From: Fidelibacterota bacterium | GTDB lineage: Bacteria; Fidelibacterota; Marinisomatia; Marinisomatales; TCS55 | Assembly: GCA_016845785.1 (NCBI GenBank) | Contig: JAERSH010000042.1 | Location: forward strand, 1-64,000 | Direction: 5' to 3' | DNA length: 64,000 nucleotides | Shown here: one piece after another, positions 19,601 to 27,942 of the stretch | Layout of the letters: each line of letters begins with the position of its first letter | Position numbering within the stretch: the stretch's first letter is position 1 | Position numbers and translations under genes: made by a program | Notes under the pieces: model-generated | Databases searched by the model: none | Told to the model about the DNA's origin: nothing | Seen by the model: only the letters and a program-made list of their open reading frames with translations

Positions 19601-20355
19601 GTTTCTGCCAAATTGCCATCGGATTCGCCTTGAATGGAGATGGGTAATTCCACCAAATTTTCCGGAATAGCAACATTGGCCGTGATTTTTTGGGTGAGGT
19701 CATAGGTGCGATCACGTCCAAAGGCGGTACCGGAAAAAAGCATAATACTCCGAGGGTCAAAATTACTGGCATTACCCACATATTTTAATAATTCCTCACC
19801 GGTAATTTTGACCATACCATTTGCTGGAATTTGCATTTTAATCCAATGGCCTTCAGGAATGGTGCTTGTTTTATGTAGCGCTCGCTTTTGGGGCTCAATC
19901 CAATTTTTGGCCCATTTCCAATTGATTATTTTCGGTGCCAATAATTGCGCATGTACTGATGAGACTCTTCGTGTGGTTTTTGGAATCGATTGAAACCGGA
20001 TTGTTATTTTTTGATCTTTGATATAGGAGCCATCTTGATCCACGGGACTTATTTGTAATGTCCCCGTTTGGAGTCCGTTCACGATCTGTTGATTAATCCA
20101 CTTGGTTGCTGACGACTTTACATTCTTAAACGAATGAGGGGATGAAGGGCCTTGATTAACGGTAATCCCCGGCAGATCATTGTTGGGTAATCCAATCAGT
20201 ACATGAAAGGGTGCTAAGTCGTCTGCCGTATTCGGTTTTGCTGTAACTTTGAGTACCAATTCATTCTCATTCTCAAATAATAACCGCAATTGTGTCTGGG
20301 CCACCATTAATTGAGATGTGGTGAAAAGGAGAAGAAGAATTTGAGTGCGTCTCAT
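16624..20355 (-). CDS. PorU-like C25 (gingipain-fold) peptidase with FlgD-like C-terminal domain
   Basis: The 1243-residue secreted protein starts with a signal peptide (RTQILLLLFTTSQLMVAQ). A long N-terminal beta-rich region precedes a caspase-like C25 domain with both catalytic landmarks: His776 in NYIGHGNPTQW and Cys814 in AGTCNWGHFD, with GDADYDY and ATGRFPARSS upstream. The C-terminus has NFPNPFANDTQF, WDGRDEFGNRLANGVYLYK and ends GRLAIYR, a FlgD-Ig/type IX sorting domain. In Porphyromonas, PorU is the cell-surface sortase that cleaves sorting domains and attaches cargo to lipopolysaccharide. Length, domain order and intact His/Cys pair fit PorU better than a free gingipain. The sortase role is inferred. 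Confidence 0.82.
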   Translation of the reverse strand: MRRTQILLLLFTTSQLMVAQTQLRLLFENENELVLKVTAKPNTADDLAPFHVLIGLPNNDLPGITVNQGPSSPHSFKNVKSSATKWINQQIVNGLQTGTLQISPVDQDGSYIKDQKITIRFQSIPKTTRRVSSVHAQLLAPKIINWKWAKNWIEPQKRALHKTSTIPEGHWIKMQIPANGMVKITGEELLKYVGNASNFDPRSIMLFSGTAFGRDRTYDLTQKITANVAIPENLVELPISIQGESDGNLAETDMLFFYAQGPSGFEQNVAEVSWHQNLYFNQSVYWLLIPDDNTLRGKRIETGNIVEDGPLSVDYGLSYLHFESDKINPHESGLAWGTTEMRQGAPYTQPVELNHSVSSTTASGSIGFIGHESVDTRYGNTKHEMNLSLSNSDLSTLQWFHLGLKSTQFSIPAGLLKNDINSFQITNNSDNPNSEPFYDFFTLTYTRKLIYTAPFNFYSSVTSNDMTFSITGNALKVWNITHPLHPENVPVKTVGDKTEMRVTLPADTLQRFTVFNLNDVSMVSNIESIGPIKWNQLRNTTLGANHIIVGPKSFSSASQPLVDHRPQTIYADLDQIYLEFSGGSKDPIAIRHFLQWTQENWTQKPTTVLFMGDADYDYRNITLQSKIQVPTIEVGTNYSHATDDRLVAFNGIIPEMATGRFPARSSEEVTAFVEKIIAFETDMPKGLWKQRVTLVADDPARPEKESYELYVGKSHTLNSERLAKSIPDFMEVKKLYMVAYPEENDGSVFGVTKPAATQALFDQLSTGTSLINYIGHGNPTQWAQEKLLIINESRNDVDHIQTNMKLPIWLAGTCNWGHFDAIDRESFAEELIRKEMDGASAIITTTRGITVSSNIHYLESIFGQFFKGDSVSHATLGTLLQSVKTGGSDGELFHLFGDPAMPLPIPSTLVRSASVSPDTLATLEVGTLSGEAPFESGEGYLVFDDGATEKTQSFLFASKQETMAYLENGPTLFRGAFTFSNGSLSPQFRVPKDITYSKHNAKLRFNISDGNTGEALGAVSEIPLTLGTPSTDTEGPIITFETQNGRMLRSGDHIPMDETLVIRLSDPLGINLTGEKGHELWIIDPITESKTNAVDQFIYDKNSLNTGTIHFPIDSEEDALSIGISAWDNANNPTEIQIDLLLLKSKKLDLLHVLNFPNPFANDTQFTFEVTASAKVSINVYTLEGRRIKSFYPEQFALGYHRIPWDGRDEFGNRLANGVYLYKMTAENEGQKINHIGRLAIYR

Positions 20356-20537
20356 GGGGATAAAATTTATAGTATATAATTGATGGGAAATGAATGGCTT
20401 TTCAATTTTTTTTACAATCCCGCTTTTCTAACCTGTATTGAAATTGTATCCGACGGCAGATCGATGTAATTTCTCTTTCATTTTATCACCTATTTTACTG
20501 TTGATATGAACCCACGCTTAATTAATAAGGATTTCAT

Positions 20538-22799
20538 GTGTTTGACCTAAATATGATCAAAGCCCTTTATGACCGAATGCCCGGCAGAATTTCGATTGCC
20601 AGAAATGTAGTTGGTCGCCCACTCACATTGGCTGAAAAAGTTTTATATAGTCACCTTTCTGAGGGGGAAGCCTCTCAACCCTATCAACGTGGAGAATCTT
20701 ATGTGGATTTTGATCCTGACCGTGTGGCCATGCAGGATGCCACGGCACAGATGGCCCTGCTCCAATTTATGATGGCGGGGAAAGAAAAAGTGGCAGTACC
20801 ATCAACCGCTCACTGTGACCATTTGATTCAAGCCAAAGTCGGCGCTGAAACCGATTTGGATGTGGCCAAAGATGTAAATAGCGAAGTCTATAATTTCCTC
20901 GAATCTGTATCCAATAAGTATGGTGTTGGTTTCTGGAAGCCCGGCGCAGGGATTATTCATCAAGTTGTATTAGAAAATTATGCATTCCCCGGTGGCATGA
21001 TGATTGGCACGGACAGCCATACCGTCAACGCCGGCGGACTGGGCATGGTGGCCATTGGTGTAGGCGGTGCCGATGCTGTGGACGTCATGGCAGGCATGCC
21101 CTGGGAATTGAAATTCCCTAAACTCATCGGTGTAAAACTCACAGGAGAAATGAGCGGTTGGACCTCTGCTAAGGATGTAATCCTAAAAGTGGCAGGAATT
21201 CTCACGGTAAAAGGTGGGACCGGTGCTATAGTAGAATATTTTGGTGAAGGTGCTGATAAAATGTCCTGCACCGGCAAAGGTACTATTTGCAATATGGGTG
21301 CGGAAATTGGCGCCACCACATCTATGTTTGGATATGATGAACATATGGCCAACTATCTTAAAGCCACAGGGCGTGCAGAAGTGGCTGATTTGGCTGATGG
21401 TATTGCGGAACATTTAAAAGCAGATCCTGAAGTGTATGCGGATCCTGATTCGTATTTTGATCAAGTGATCGAAATCAATCTTTCAGAATTGGAACCCCAT
21501 TTGAATGGACCTTTTACACCGGATCGTGCCACACCTATATCTGAGATGGCCGAAGCAGCCGCAGAAAATGATTGGCCCACTGATGTTAAAGTCGGACTGA
21601 TCGGGTCCTGTACCAATTCATCCTATGAAGATATTTCTCGATCCGCATCTATCGCCCAACAGGCAGTGGATAGGGGATTGAAAACAAAAGCGAAATTCAC
21701 CATCACCCCTGGCTCGGAGCAGGTGCGCTATACGATTGAGAGGGATGGCTTCATTGATACCTTTAATGAATTGGGCGCCAGTGTATTTGCCAATGCTTGC
21801 GGACCATGCATTGGTCAATGGTCTAGAGACGGTGCTGAGAAAGAAGAGAAGAATACCATTGTTCATTCTTTCAACCGGAATTTTGCTAAACGGGCCGACG
21901 GCAACCCAAATACCCACGCTTTTGTCGGTTCCCCGGAATTGGTAACAGCCATTGCGATTGCAGGGGATTTAACTTTTAATCCCGCCACGGATACACTTAC
22001 AAATGAAAATGGGGAAGCAATTAAATTGGAAGTACCAACCGGTCACGATCTTCCGGAAAAAGGATTCGATGTAGAAGATCTAGGATTTCAAGCCCCGGCT
22101 GAGGATGGCTCAGGTGTTGAGGTGATTATTGACCCCAAATCTGAAAGACTACAATTTTTAGAACCCTTTGACCCCTGGGATGGGAAAAATATTTCAGGGG
22201 CTAAATTGCTCATCAAAGCCAAAGGGAAGTGCACAACAGATCATATTTCTATGGCGGGACCTTGGCTTCGACTTCGTGGGCATTTGGATAATATTTCAAA
22301 CAACCTGTTGATTGGCGCTATGAATGCCTATAATGATAAAACCAATGCTGTCAAAAATCAATTGAATGGTGAATATGGCCCTGTTCCGGATGTACAGCGT
22401 GATTATAAATTTAATGGCATACCTACTGTGGTCGTTGGAGATGAAAATTATGGAGAAGGATCATCAAGAGAGCATGCGGCTATGGAGCCACGATTTCTTG
22501 GGGTAAGAGCGGTTTTGGTTCGTTCATTTGCCCGTATCCATGAAACGAATTTGAAAAAACAAGGCATGTTGGCTCTTACTTTTGCGTATAAAAGTGATTA
22601 TGATAATATCCAGGAAGATGACAGTTTTGATTTTGTTGACCTGGACCAGTTCTCTGAGGGGCAGCCGCTCACTATTATAGCGAACCACGCTGATGGTTCA
22701 TCGGACAAAATTCTCTGCAACCACACCTATAACGAAGCGCAAATTGAATGGTTCAAAGCTGGTTCGGCTTTAAATCTCATCCGTGCACAGCAAGGGTAA
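20538..22799 (+). CDS. acn: Aconitate hydratase (mitochondrial-type)
   Basis: Aconitase interconverts citrate and isocitrate in the TCA cycle using a [4Fe-4S] cluster. The 753-residue protein has the three cluster cysteines: Cys358 in [10 protein letters not shown], and Cys421 and Cys424 in [11 protein letters not shown]. It also has [34 protein letters not shown], and in the swivel domain [12 protein letters not shown] and [12 protein letters not shown]. The start is GTG at 20538: AAGGA lies six bases upstream and an in-frame stop lies just before it. The length and N-terminus ([16 protein letters not shown]) match the aconitase group of mitochondria and Bacteroidota rather than E. coli AcnA or AcnB. 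Confidence 0.96.
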   Translation: MFDLNMIKALYDRMPGRISIARNVVGRPLTLAEKVLYSHLSEGEASQPYQRGESYVDFDPDRVAMQDATAQMALLQFMMAGKEKVAVPSTAHCDHLIQAKVGAETDLDVAKDVNSEVYNFLESVSNKYGVGFWKPGAGIIHQVVLENYAFPGGMMIGTDSHTVNAGGLGMVAIGVGGADAVDVMAGMPWELKFPKLIGVKLTGEMSGWTSAKDVILKVAGILTVKGGTGAIVEYFGEGADKMSCTGKGTICNMGAEIGATTSMFGYDEHMANYLKATGRAEVADLADGIAEHLKADPEVYADPDSYFDQVIEINLSELEPHLNGPFTPDRATPISEMAEAAAENDWPTDVKVGLIGSCTNSSYEDISRSASIAQQAVDRGLKTKAKFTITPGSEQVRYTIERDGFIDTFNELGASVFANACGPCIGQWSRDGAEKEEKNTIVHSFNRNFAKRADGNPNTHAFVGSPELVTAIAIAGDLTFNPATDTLTNENGEAIKLEVPTGHDLPEKGFDVEDLGFQAPAEDGSGVEVIIDPKSERLQFLEPFDPWDGKNISGAKLLIKAKGKCTTDHISMAGPWLRLRGHLDNISNNLLIGAMNAYNDKTNAVKNQLNGEYGPVPDVQRDYKFNGIPTVVVGDENYGEGSSREHAAMEPRFLGVRAVLVRSFARIHETNLKKQGMLALTFAYKSDYDNIQEDDSFDFVDLDQFSEGQPLTIIANHADGSSDKILCNHTYNEAQIEWFKAGSALNLIRAQQG

Positions 22800-22805
22800 T
22801 TTTTA

Positions 22806-24380
22806 ATGAAAATCCTCGTATCTGATCCCATAACAGAAAGCGGTATGGCCGTTCTTACAAACGCCAATTTTGATGTGGTGCAATTACCCAATGGAACTCC
22901 AAAAGAAAAAGCAGAGGCTTGCAAGGATGTCCATGGTTGGGTAATTCGAAGTGGAACAAAAGTGACGACTGAAATGATCGAAGGGGCAGAAAAACTTCAA
23001 GTGATTGGCCGTGCCGGTGTGGGTGTGGATAATATTGATATTCCTGCCGCGACTCGAAAAGGGGTTGTAGTCATGAATACACCGGATGTAAATACCATTT
23101 CTGCTGCTGAACATACGGTGGCCATCATGCTGACTCTCTCCCGAAATATTGCCATTGGTGATTCAGGGATGAAGCAAGGTGAATGGAACCGCCATGCCCT
23201 CGTCGGTTCAGAGCTGAGAAATAAGACATTGGGCATTGTAGGGATGGGTAAGATTGGCCGTGAAGTCATGGCCCGTTGTCGTTCATTCGGGATGAACATT
23301 CTTGGGTTTGATCCTTATATGAGCCAAGACATGTTTAATCCAGAAGAAGTCAAAATTGTAGACTTGGATGAATTGACGGCCAATTCAGATTATATCACCG
23401 TTCATGTACCTCTGACTGATGCCACTCGCGATCTTTTTGATTATGACCGATTATCCGCCATGAAACCTTCTGCTCGAATTGTGAATGTGGCCCGAGGCGG
23501 TATTATCAATGAAGCGGATTTAGCCAAAGCTTTGTCCGATGGAAAAATCGCCGGGGCGGCTATCGATGTGTTCACGTCTGAACCGGTGGATGAATCCAAC
23601 CCCTTGGTAAATGCACCAAATATCGTTTTAACGCCACACCTAGGTGCTTCAACACAGGAAGCTAAAGAAGGGGTGAGTATGGCCGTATGCGAACAGGTGC
23701 GGGATTATCTAATCCATGAAAAATTAAACAATGCACTCAATATGCCCATTTCGGATTTGGCTAAATTGAAAGAAATTCAGATAAACTTGGATTTAGCGGA
23801 GCTAATGGGCAACTTACAGGGACAGTTAAACCCCGGTGTGATTAAACGTGTCCAAGTGGAATGTTCCGGTACCATGGATGAAGCCAAACCGGCAGCATTG
23901 GCATTTTTGAAAGGACTACTTCAATCCCGAGTTCCTGATCGGGTGAATTATATCAATGCCGAAACGTTGGCAGTGGATTTGGGCATCAGTATTGAACATA
24001 GCTATACGAATGACAGTGGTTCATATACGAATCTGATTCGTACACGTGTTAAAGGAGAATCTGAACCGACGCGCATTGCAGGCAGTGTGTTCGAGGGAGA
24101 TCGAATCCGTTTAGTAAATATCCTGGGATATGAAATGGATGTAACTCCTTACGGCACCATGTTATTCACCAAAAATAAAGACGTCCCCGGTGTAATTGGC
24201 CAAGTGGGAACCATGCTCGGTGAAGCCAATGTGAATATTGGTGGATATTTGTTAAGCAGACAAATGAATGATGGGGAAGCTTTTGCAGTGGTTCGGGTAG
24301 ATAATCCCATCCCCGATGACGTCTTAAACCAATTGTTGGATTTGCCTGAAATCGTATCCGTACAACAACTCCATTGTTGA
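22806..24380 (+). CDS. serA: D-3-phosphoglycerate dehydrogenase
   Basis: SerA oxidises 3-phosphoglycerate to 3-phosphohydroxypyruvate, the first step of serine synthesis. The 524-residue long-type enzyme has the NAD loop GIVGMGKIGREV (143-154) and the catalytic Arg231 (NVARGGIINE), Glu260 and His279 (TPHLGAST). An intervening allosteric domain follows, and a C-terminal ACT domain (about 450-524, with NKDVPGVIGQVGTMLGE) that in relatives senses serine. It starts six bases after aconitase, so the pair is probably one operon, and its end overlaps the next reading frame. Confidence 0.96.
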   Translation: MKILVSDPITESGMAVLTNANFDVVQLPNGTPKEKAEACKDVHGWVIRSGTKVTTEMIEGAEKLQVIGRAGVGVDNIDIPAATRKGVVVMNTPDVNTISAAEHTVAIMLTLSRNIAIGDSGMKQGEWNRHALVGSELRNKTLGIVGMGKIGREVMARCRSFGMNILGFDPYMSQDMFNPEEVKIVDLDELTANSDYITVHVPLTDATRDLFDYDRLSAMKPSARIVNVARGGIINEADLAKALSDGKIAGAAIDVFTSEPVDESNPLVNAPNIVLTPHLGASTQEAKEGVSMAVCEQVRDYLIHEKLNNALNMPISDLAKLKEIQINLDLAELMGNLQGQLNPGVIKRVQVECSGTMDEAKPAALAFLKGLLQSRVPDRVNYINAETLAVDLGISIEHSYTNDSGSYTNLIRTRVKGESEPTRIAGSVFEGDRIRLVNILGYEMDVTPYGTMLFTKNKDVPGVIGQVGTMLGEANVNIGGYLLSRQMNDGEAFAVVRVDNPIPDDVLNQLLDLPEIVSVQQLHC

Positions 24381-24388
24381 TTTGTAAA

Positions 24389-25447
24389 GTGGGAGAATCT
24401 TCCAAAACAATTAAAATCGCAGGTGGTGGAATTGCAGGTCTAACAGCTGCAATCCAATTAAAAAAATCAGGATTGGATCCTATTATTTTCGAGAAAGAAT
24501 CACAAATTGGCGGCAACCGCCATGGGGATTATGAGGGACTTGAAAATTGGATTTTCGATCAATCCATGAATGAATTCTTTGGGCAATCCGGTTTTGATTT
24601 TAGTCAGATTACTTCTATCCCAATAAACCGATTTAGAGTTCACACTTCCACATCTTCATCCTTTATGATTCATCATCACCGACCGTTTTTTCATATGGTA
24701 AAACGGGGAAGTGGGAAAACAGATTTAGATACGGCATTATATCGCCAATGCCGGTTCGCCGGTGTTCAATTTGAAATGGGTAATTCAGCCCCAAATGACT
24801 GTGATATAATTGCAACCGGCACGACCAAAGCGGCTGCATATATTCGTGGTATAAATTTTGATACATCATTGTCCGATCAAGTCCATTTATTATTGGGCCA
24901 TGAGTTTGCACCCAAGGGTTATGCATATCTGATCATCCTCGATGGAAAAGGGACATTGGCTACTGCTTATAAAAAACCAGGTGATAACCAAGTGGACCCC
25001 CTTCAAAACAGTAAGGATTATTTTAAGGAATATGGCATAACGATTTCTGATGGAAATCCATTTGGGAGTCGAGGCAGTTTTTCACTTCCATTTGGCGGAT
25101 TGAAATATCCATATAAAATTGGAGAAGCAGGGGGCTTTCAAGATTATTTATTTGGATTTGGGATACGCATGTCCATGGCATCAGGTGGCGGAGCAGCTCT
25201 GTCTATACTTGGAAGGCATAAGGAAGCAAAACGGGTTATGAAAGACTTAAATCGAATGCGACGCCTTTCCTTTGTAAATCGAATGCTCTATGAAAGATTA
25301 AATGACCATCAAATGGCAGCCTTTGCGAAAAAGCTTTCTGAAGTTTCAGATCCATTGACTATTTTATCCGGTGCCTATTCGTGGAACTTTAAAAATATCC
25401 GACGTTGGATTACTATGAAAAACCGATATGAAGTACGTCCTACTTAG
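24389..25447 (+). CDS. FAD-dependent NAD(P)-binding oxidoreductase (amine-oxidase/desaturase-like)
   Basis: An FAD dinucleotide-binding motif lies at the extreme N-terminus (IAGGGIAGLTAAIQL, then FEKESQIGGN), which points to the protoporphyrinogen oxidase/phytoene desaturase/amine oxidase superfamily. I see no substrate-specific motif. The C-terminal part (RMSMASGGGAALSIL) fits the second FAD-contact region, followed by a basic tail. The start is uncertain: there is no ATG, and TTG (24374, 24377) and GTG (24389) are possible. I choose GTG, which places the dinucleotide motif about 10 residues in. It follows serA directly and may be cotranscribed with it. Confidence 0.75.
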   Translation: MGESSKTIKIAGGGIAGLTAAIQLKKSGLDPIIFEKESQIGGNRHGDYEGLENWIFDQSMNEFFGQSGFDFSQITSIPINRFRVHTSTSSSFMIHHHRPFFHMVKRGSGKTDLDTALYRQCRFAGVQFEMGNSAPNDCDIIATGTTKAAAYIRGINFDTSLSDQVHLLLGHEFAPKGYAYLIILDGKGTLATAYKKPGDNQVDPLQNSKDYFKEYGITISDGNPFGSRGSFSLPFGGLKYPYKIGEAGGFQDYLFGFGIRMSMASGGGAALSILGRHKEAKRVMKDLNRMRRLSFVNRMLYERLNDHQMAAFAKKLSEVSDPLTILSGAYSWNFKNIRRWITMKNRYEVRPT

Positions 25448-25592
25448 AAGCATTCAAGTTGTGGCCATGGTTATATTATTATCGGGCCTCATTTGGGGCA
25501 TCCGAGATAATAATGTGATATTGGAGCTCAATGCATTGATCATCGGATCAGGAATATTTTATATCGCAAATATGTTGTTGAAGAAAAATTAA
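25428..25592 (+). CDS. Small two-helix membrane protein (hypothetical)
   Basis: A 54-residue reading frame starts with ATG at 25428, overlaps the end of the FAD oxidoreductase by 20 bases in another frame, and ends with TAA at 25590-25592. It has two hydrophobic segments, about residues 9-24 (QVVAMVILLSGLIWGI) and 33-50 (LNALIIGSGIFYIANMLL), with a basic tail KKN. The codon pattern looks coding, and the gene fills an otherwise empty gap. No family is recognised. It could be a membrane partner of the preceding oxidoreductase, but only position suggests this. Confidence 0.55.
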   Translation: MKYVLLRSIQVVAMVILLSGLIWGIRDNNVILELNALIIGSGIFYIANMLLKKN

Positions 25593-25636
25593 TCATTCAA
25601 ATTCCAATATAATTATAACGCAAAAGCGAGGGGACT

Positions 25637-26044
25637 ATGTCAAAACTTTGGGATGACCTAAAACACAATATGAAAGACTGGAGCAACGCCGCCATTGAAA
25701 AAGCGGAAGAAGTGAGTAAGGTTGCAGTCGCCAAAACAGAAGAACTAACAAAGATTAGCAAAATCAAATTGGAGATCCATCAATTGCAGAGGGATCGCCG
25801 TAAAGAGCGGGAAGGATTGGGCCGACTCGCTTATGATCAGGCCAAAGAAGCAAATATGGTGAACTTTACCGGTAACGCAGAATTTTTTGCTCATATTGAA
25901 AAAATTGATGCAATATCCGAGAATATACAGACTAAAACTGCAGAAATTGAACGCATCAAAACCGAATATAATATTCAAGAAGAAGAAGTCAGTGAAGTCA
26001 TTGAGGTGGCGCCTGAATCAGTAGAAGAGTCCACTTCTGAATAA
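25637..26044 (+). CDS. Coiled-coil protein (hypothetical)
   Basis: The 135-residue hydrophilic protein is preceded by a good ribosome-binding sequence (GCGAGGGGACT just before the ATG). It has an amphipathic N-terminal part (KLWDDLKHNMKDWSNAAIEKAEE), a long helix rich in Lys, Glu and Arg, and an acidic C-terminal tail. No signal peptide or membrane segment is seen. The region about residues 30-70 resembles small bacterial coiled-coil proteins of unknown function. It sits directly ahead of the sigma factor gene, and the end of this gene is where the sigma frame opens. Confidence 0.7.
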   Translation: MSKLWDDLKHNMKDWSNAAIEKAEEVSKVAVAKTEELTKISKIKLEIHQLQRDRRKEREGLGRLAYDQAKEANMVNFTGNAEFFAHIEKIDAISENIQTKTAEIERIKTEYNIQEEEVSEVIEVAPESVEESTSE

Positions 26045-26058
26045 AATTTCCTGGATTT

Positions 26059-26898
26059 ATTTCGCCCAAACCCCCTAAACCCAATACTGCTTTAAACCAA
26101 TATCTCCAGGAGATTAAACACCTGGAGCCCCTTTCTAACGAACAGGAAGTGCATCTCGCCCAGCTGGCCAAATCAGGGGATATGGATGCGGTAAATGAAT
26201 TGGTTACACATAATCTGCGATTTGTTGTTGCAGTCGCCAAAAAATTTCAAAAATACGGTATCCCTTTAGAAGATTTAATCAATGAAGGAAACCTGGGATT
26301 AATTAAAGCGGTACAACGGTTTGACGAAACGCGCGGATTTAGATTCATTTCTTATGCCGTTTGGTGGATTTCTCAAAGTATCCGTCAGGCGATCAATAAA
26401 ACAGGACGCACCATTCGGTTGCCATCCAATGTAACAGATCAAATGGGCAAATTATACCGCCAATCCTTAGAATGGGAACAGGCCAATGAAAGGGAACCTT
26501 CATCAGAAGAAATGGCCGAAATATCCAATACCACCATTTCATGGATCGAGGGGTTAATCCAATCCTATAGCAGTACCTATTCTTTAGATGAACCGATGGA
26601 AGATTCAAAATCAACTCGTCTTGATTTTCTCGAATCAGATGATGATCGGCCTGAGACAAAAATTTATATCGAATCCTTAAAGCAGGAAATTCGTGGTGTT
26701 CTGGATCAACTAGAAGATCGTGAAAAAGAGGTGCTCTTACTTTATTTTGGATTGTCGGGAGAGGAACCAAAAAATTTAGAGGAAATCGGCAGCAATATGG
26801 GATTATCAGGAGAACGAATTCGCCAAATAAAAAATCAAGCCCTTCAACGGTTACGCCACAATACACGATCCCATATGCTAAAAATATACCTCAAATGA
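26059..26898 (+). CDS. rpoD: Primary-type sigma-70 factor (RpoD/SigA-like), start codon unusual
   Basis: A sigma-70 factor of about 280 residues with regions 1.2, 2, 3 and 4 but no region 1.1, the compact form common in the FCB group. Region 2 has HNLRFVVAVAKKFQ, LEDLINEGNLGLIKAV and FRFISYAVWWISQSIRQA. Region 4 has LEDREKEVLLLYFG and the helix-turn-helix LEEIGSNMGLSGERIRQIK. Conserved region 1.2 (TALNQYLQEIKHLEPLSNEQ) is encoded from about 26086, upstream of the first ordinary start codon (GTG 26149). The frame upstream has no ATG, GTG or TTG before the stop at 26038, so I place the start at ATT 26059. If GTG 26149 is used instead, the protein has 249 residues and lacks most of region 1.2. 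Confidence 0.9.
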   Translation: MSPKPPKPNTALNQYLQEIKHLEPLSNEQEVHLAQLAKSGDMDAVNELVTHNLRFVVAVAKKFQKYGIPLEDLINEGNLGLIKAVQRFDETRGFRFISYAVWWISQSIRQAINKTGRTIRLPSNVTDQMGKLYRQSLEWEQANEREPSSEEMAEISNTTISWIEGLIQSYSSTYSLDEPMEDSKSTRLDFLESDDDRPETKIYIESLKQEIRGVLDQLEDREKEVLLLYFGLSGEEPKNLEEIGSNMGLSGERIRQIKNQALQRLRHNTRSHMLKIYLK

Positions 26899-26957
26899 TC
26901 TATTTGGGGGATTGGGAGTTGAATCAGTAAATTCTAGGATATATCTAGGGGACAAAA

Positions 26958-27896
26958 ATGTTCCGTCGCAAAAAAAATACGAACCAATATCATAACTATA
27001 TCATTGTATCCGAGCGGGATACCGGTGCAAAGCATATGCACTTTTCACGTCGACGTTTGTTGGCTGTGACAGGTGTGGCTGTTGTCGTTCTATCCGGTGT
27101 CTTATTTTTTAGCGCGGATGCCATCACCGGTCTACTGTATAAAGCGAAGATGAAAGATTTTCAGGCCAACTATGATCATTTAACAGAAACACTGGTCACC
27201 TTACAAACACAGTTAAATGATGTATCCACTCAAATGGGACAAATTGAAGAAAAAGATCAAGCAATTCGTACCTATGCAGGATTGCCACAAATTGATCAGG
27301 ATGTGCGGCAATTGGGTGTGGGTGGTACTCACAATAATTCCAAAAATTTTGCAGGTGTACCGGAAAATGTGGTGAATACAATTTCTGAAATTGAAATGAA
27401 TGTGGATGCCCTCTCTCGAAAAGTGAAATTAGAATTAAGCAGTTATAATTCTCTTGCCGATAAAGTGCGGAATCATTCTGATGAATTAAAAGTGATTCCA
27501 TCTATTCGTCCTGTTCGAGAAGGTTATCTGGGTTCAGGGTTTGGTTATCGTGATGACCCATTTACCGGAAAAGTTAGATTTCATTATGGCCAAGATTTTG
27601 CGGTGAATACTGGAACCAAGATTTATGCACCAGCAGACGGTAAAGTTAAATTTGCCCAAAATCAGGGTGGATATGGCAAAGTAGTTAAAATTGATCATGG
27701 GAATGGGTTTAGGACCATCTATGCTCATTTGTCTAAAATCAAGGTGAAGTATGGTGCAAAAGTCCAACGGGGAGATCTCATTGCCATCTCTGGAAACACC
27801 GGCCGATCGGCTGGACCCCACCTCCATTATGAAGTCCACCAATACGGTGCACCTCAAAATCCATTAGATTATTTTTTCTCAGGCTATTTGAAGTAA
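26958..27896 (+). CDS. M23 family murein endopeptidase (LytM/NlpD type)
   Basis: The 312-residue protein has a membrane anchor at about 34-53, a coiled-coil stretch (about 65-105 and 140-180), and a C-terminal LytM domain (about 185-312). The zinc and catalytic residues are present: His209 and Asp213 in FHYGQDF, His257 in IYAHLSK, and His288/His290 in GPHLHYEVH. Members cut peptide cross-links in peptidoglycan, and this one is inferred to act in the periplasm while anchored in the inner membrane. The intact active site argues against an EnvC-type regulator without activity. Confidence 0.92.
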   Translation: MFRRKKNTNQYHNYIIVSERDTGAKHMHFSRRRLLAVTGVAVVVLSGVLFFSADAITGLLYKAKMKDFQANYDHLTETLVTLQTQLNDVSTQMGQIEEKDQAIRTYAGLPQIDQDVRQLGVGGTHNNSKNFAGVPENVVNTISEIEMNVDALSRKVKLELSSYNSLADKVRNHSDELKVIPSIRPVREGYLGSGFGYRDDPFTGKVRFHYGQDFAVNTGTKIYAPADGKVKFAQNQGGYGKVVKIDHGNGFRTIYAHLSKIKVKYGAKVQRGDLIAISGNTGRSAGPHLHYEVHQYGAPQNPLDYFFSGYLK

Positions 27897-27942
27897 GCCT
27901 TTTTTCCTCTACTTCCCTCTCAGTAATTTTCAAGTTCAATTA

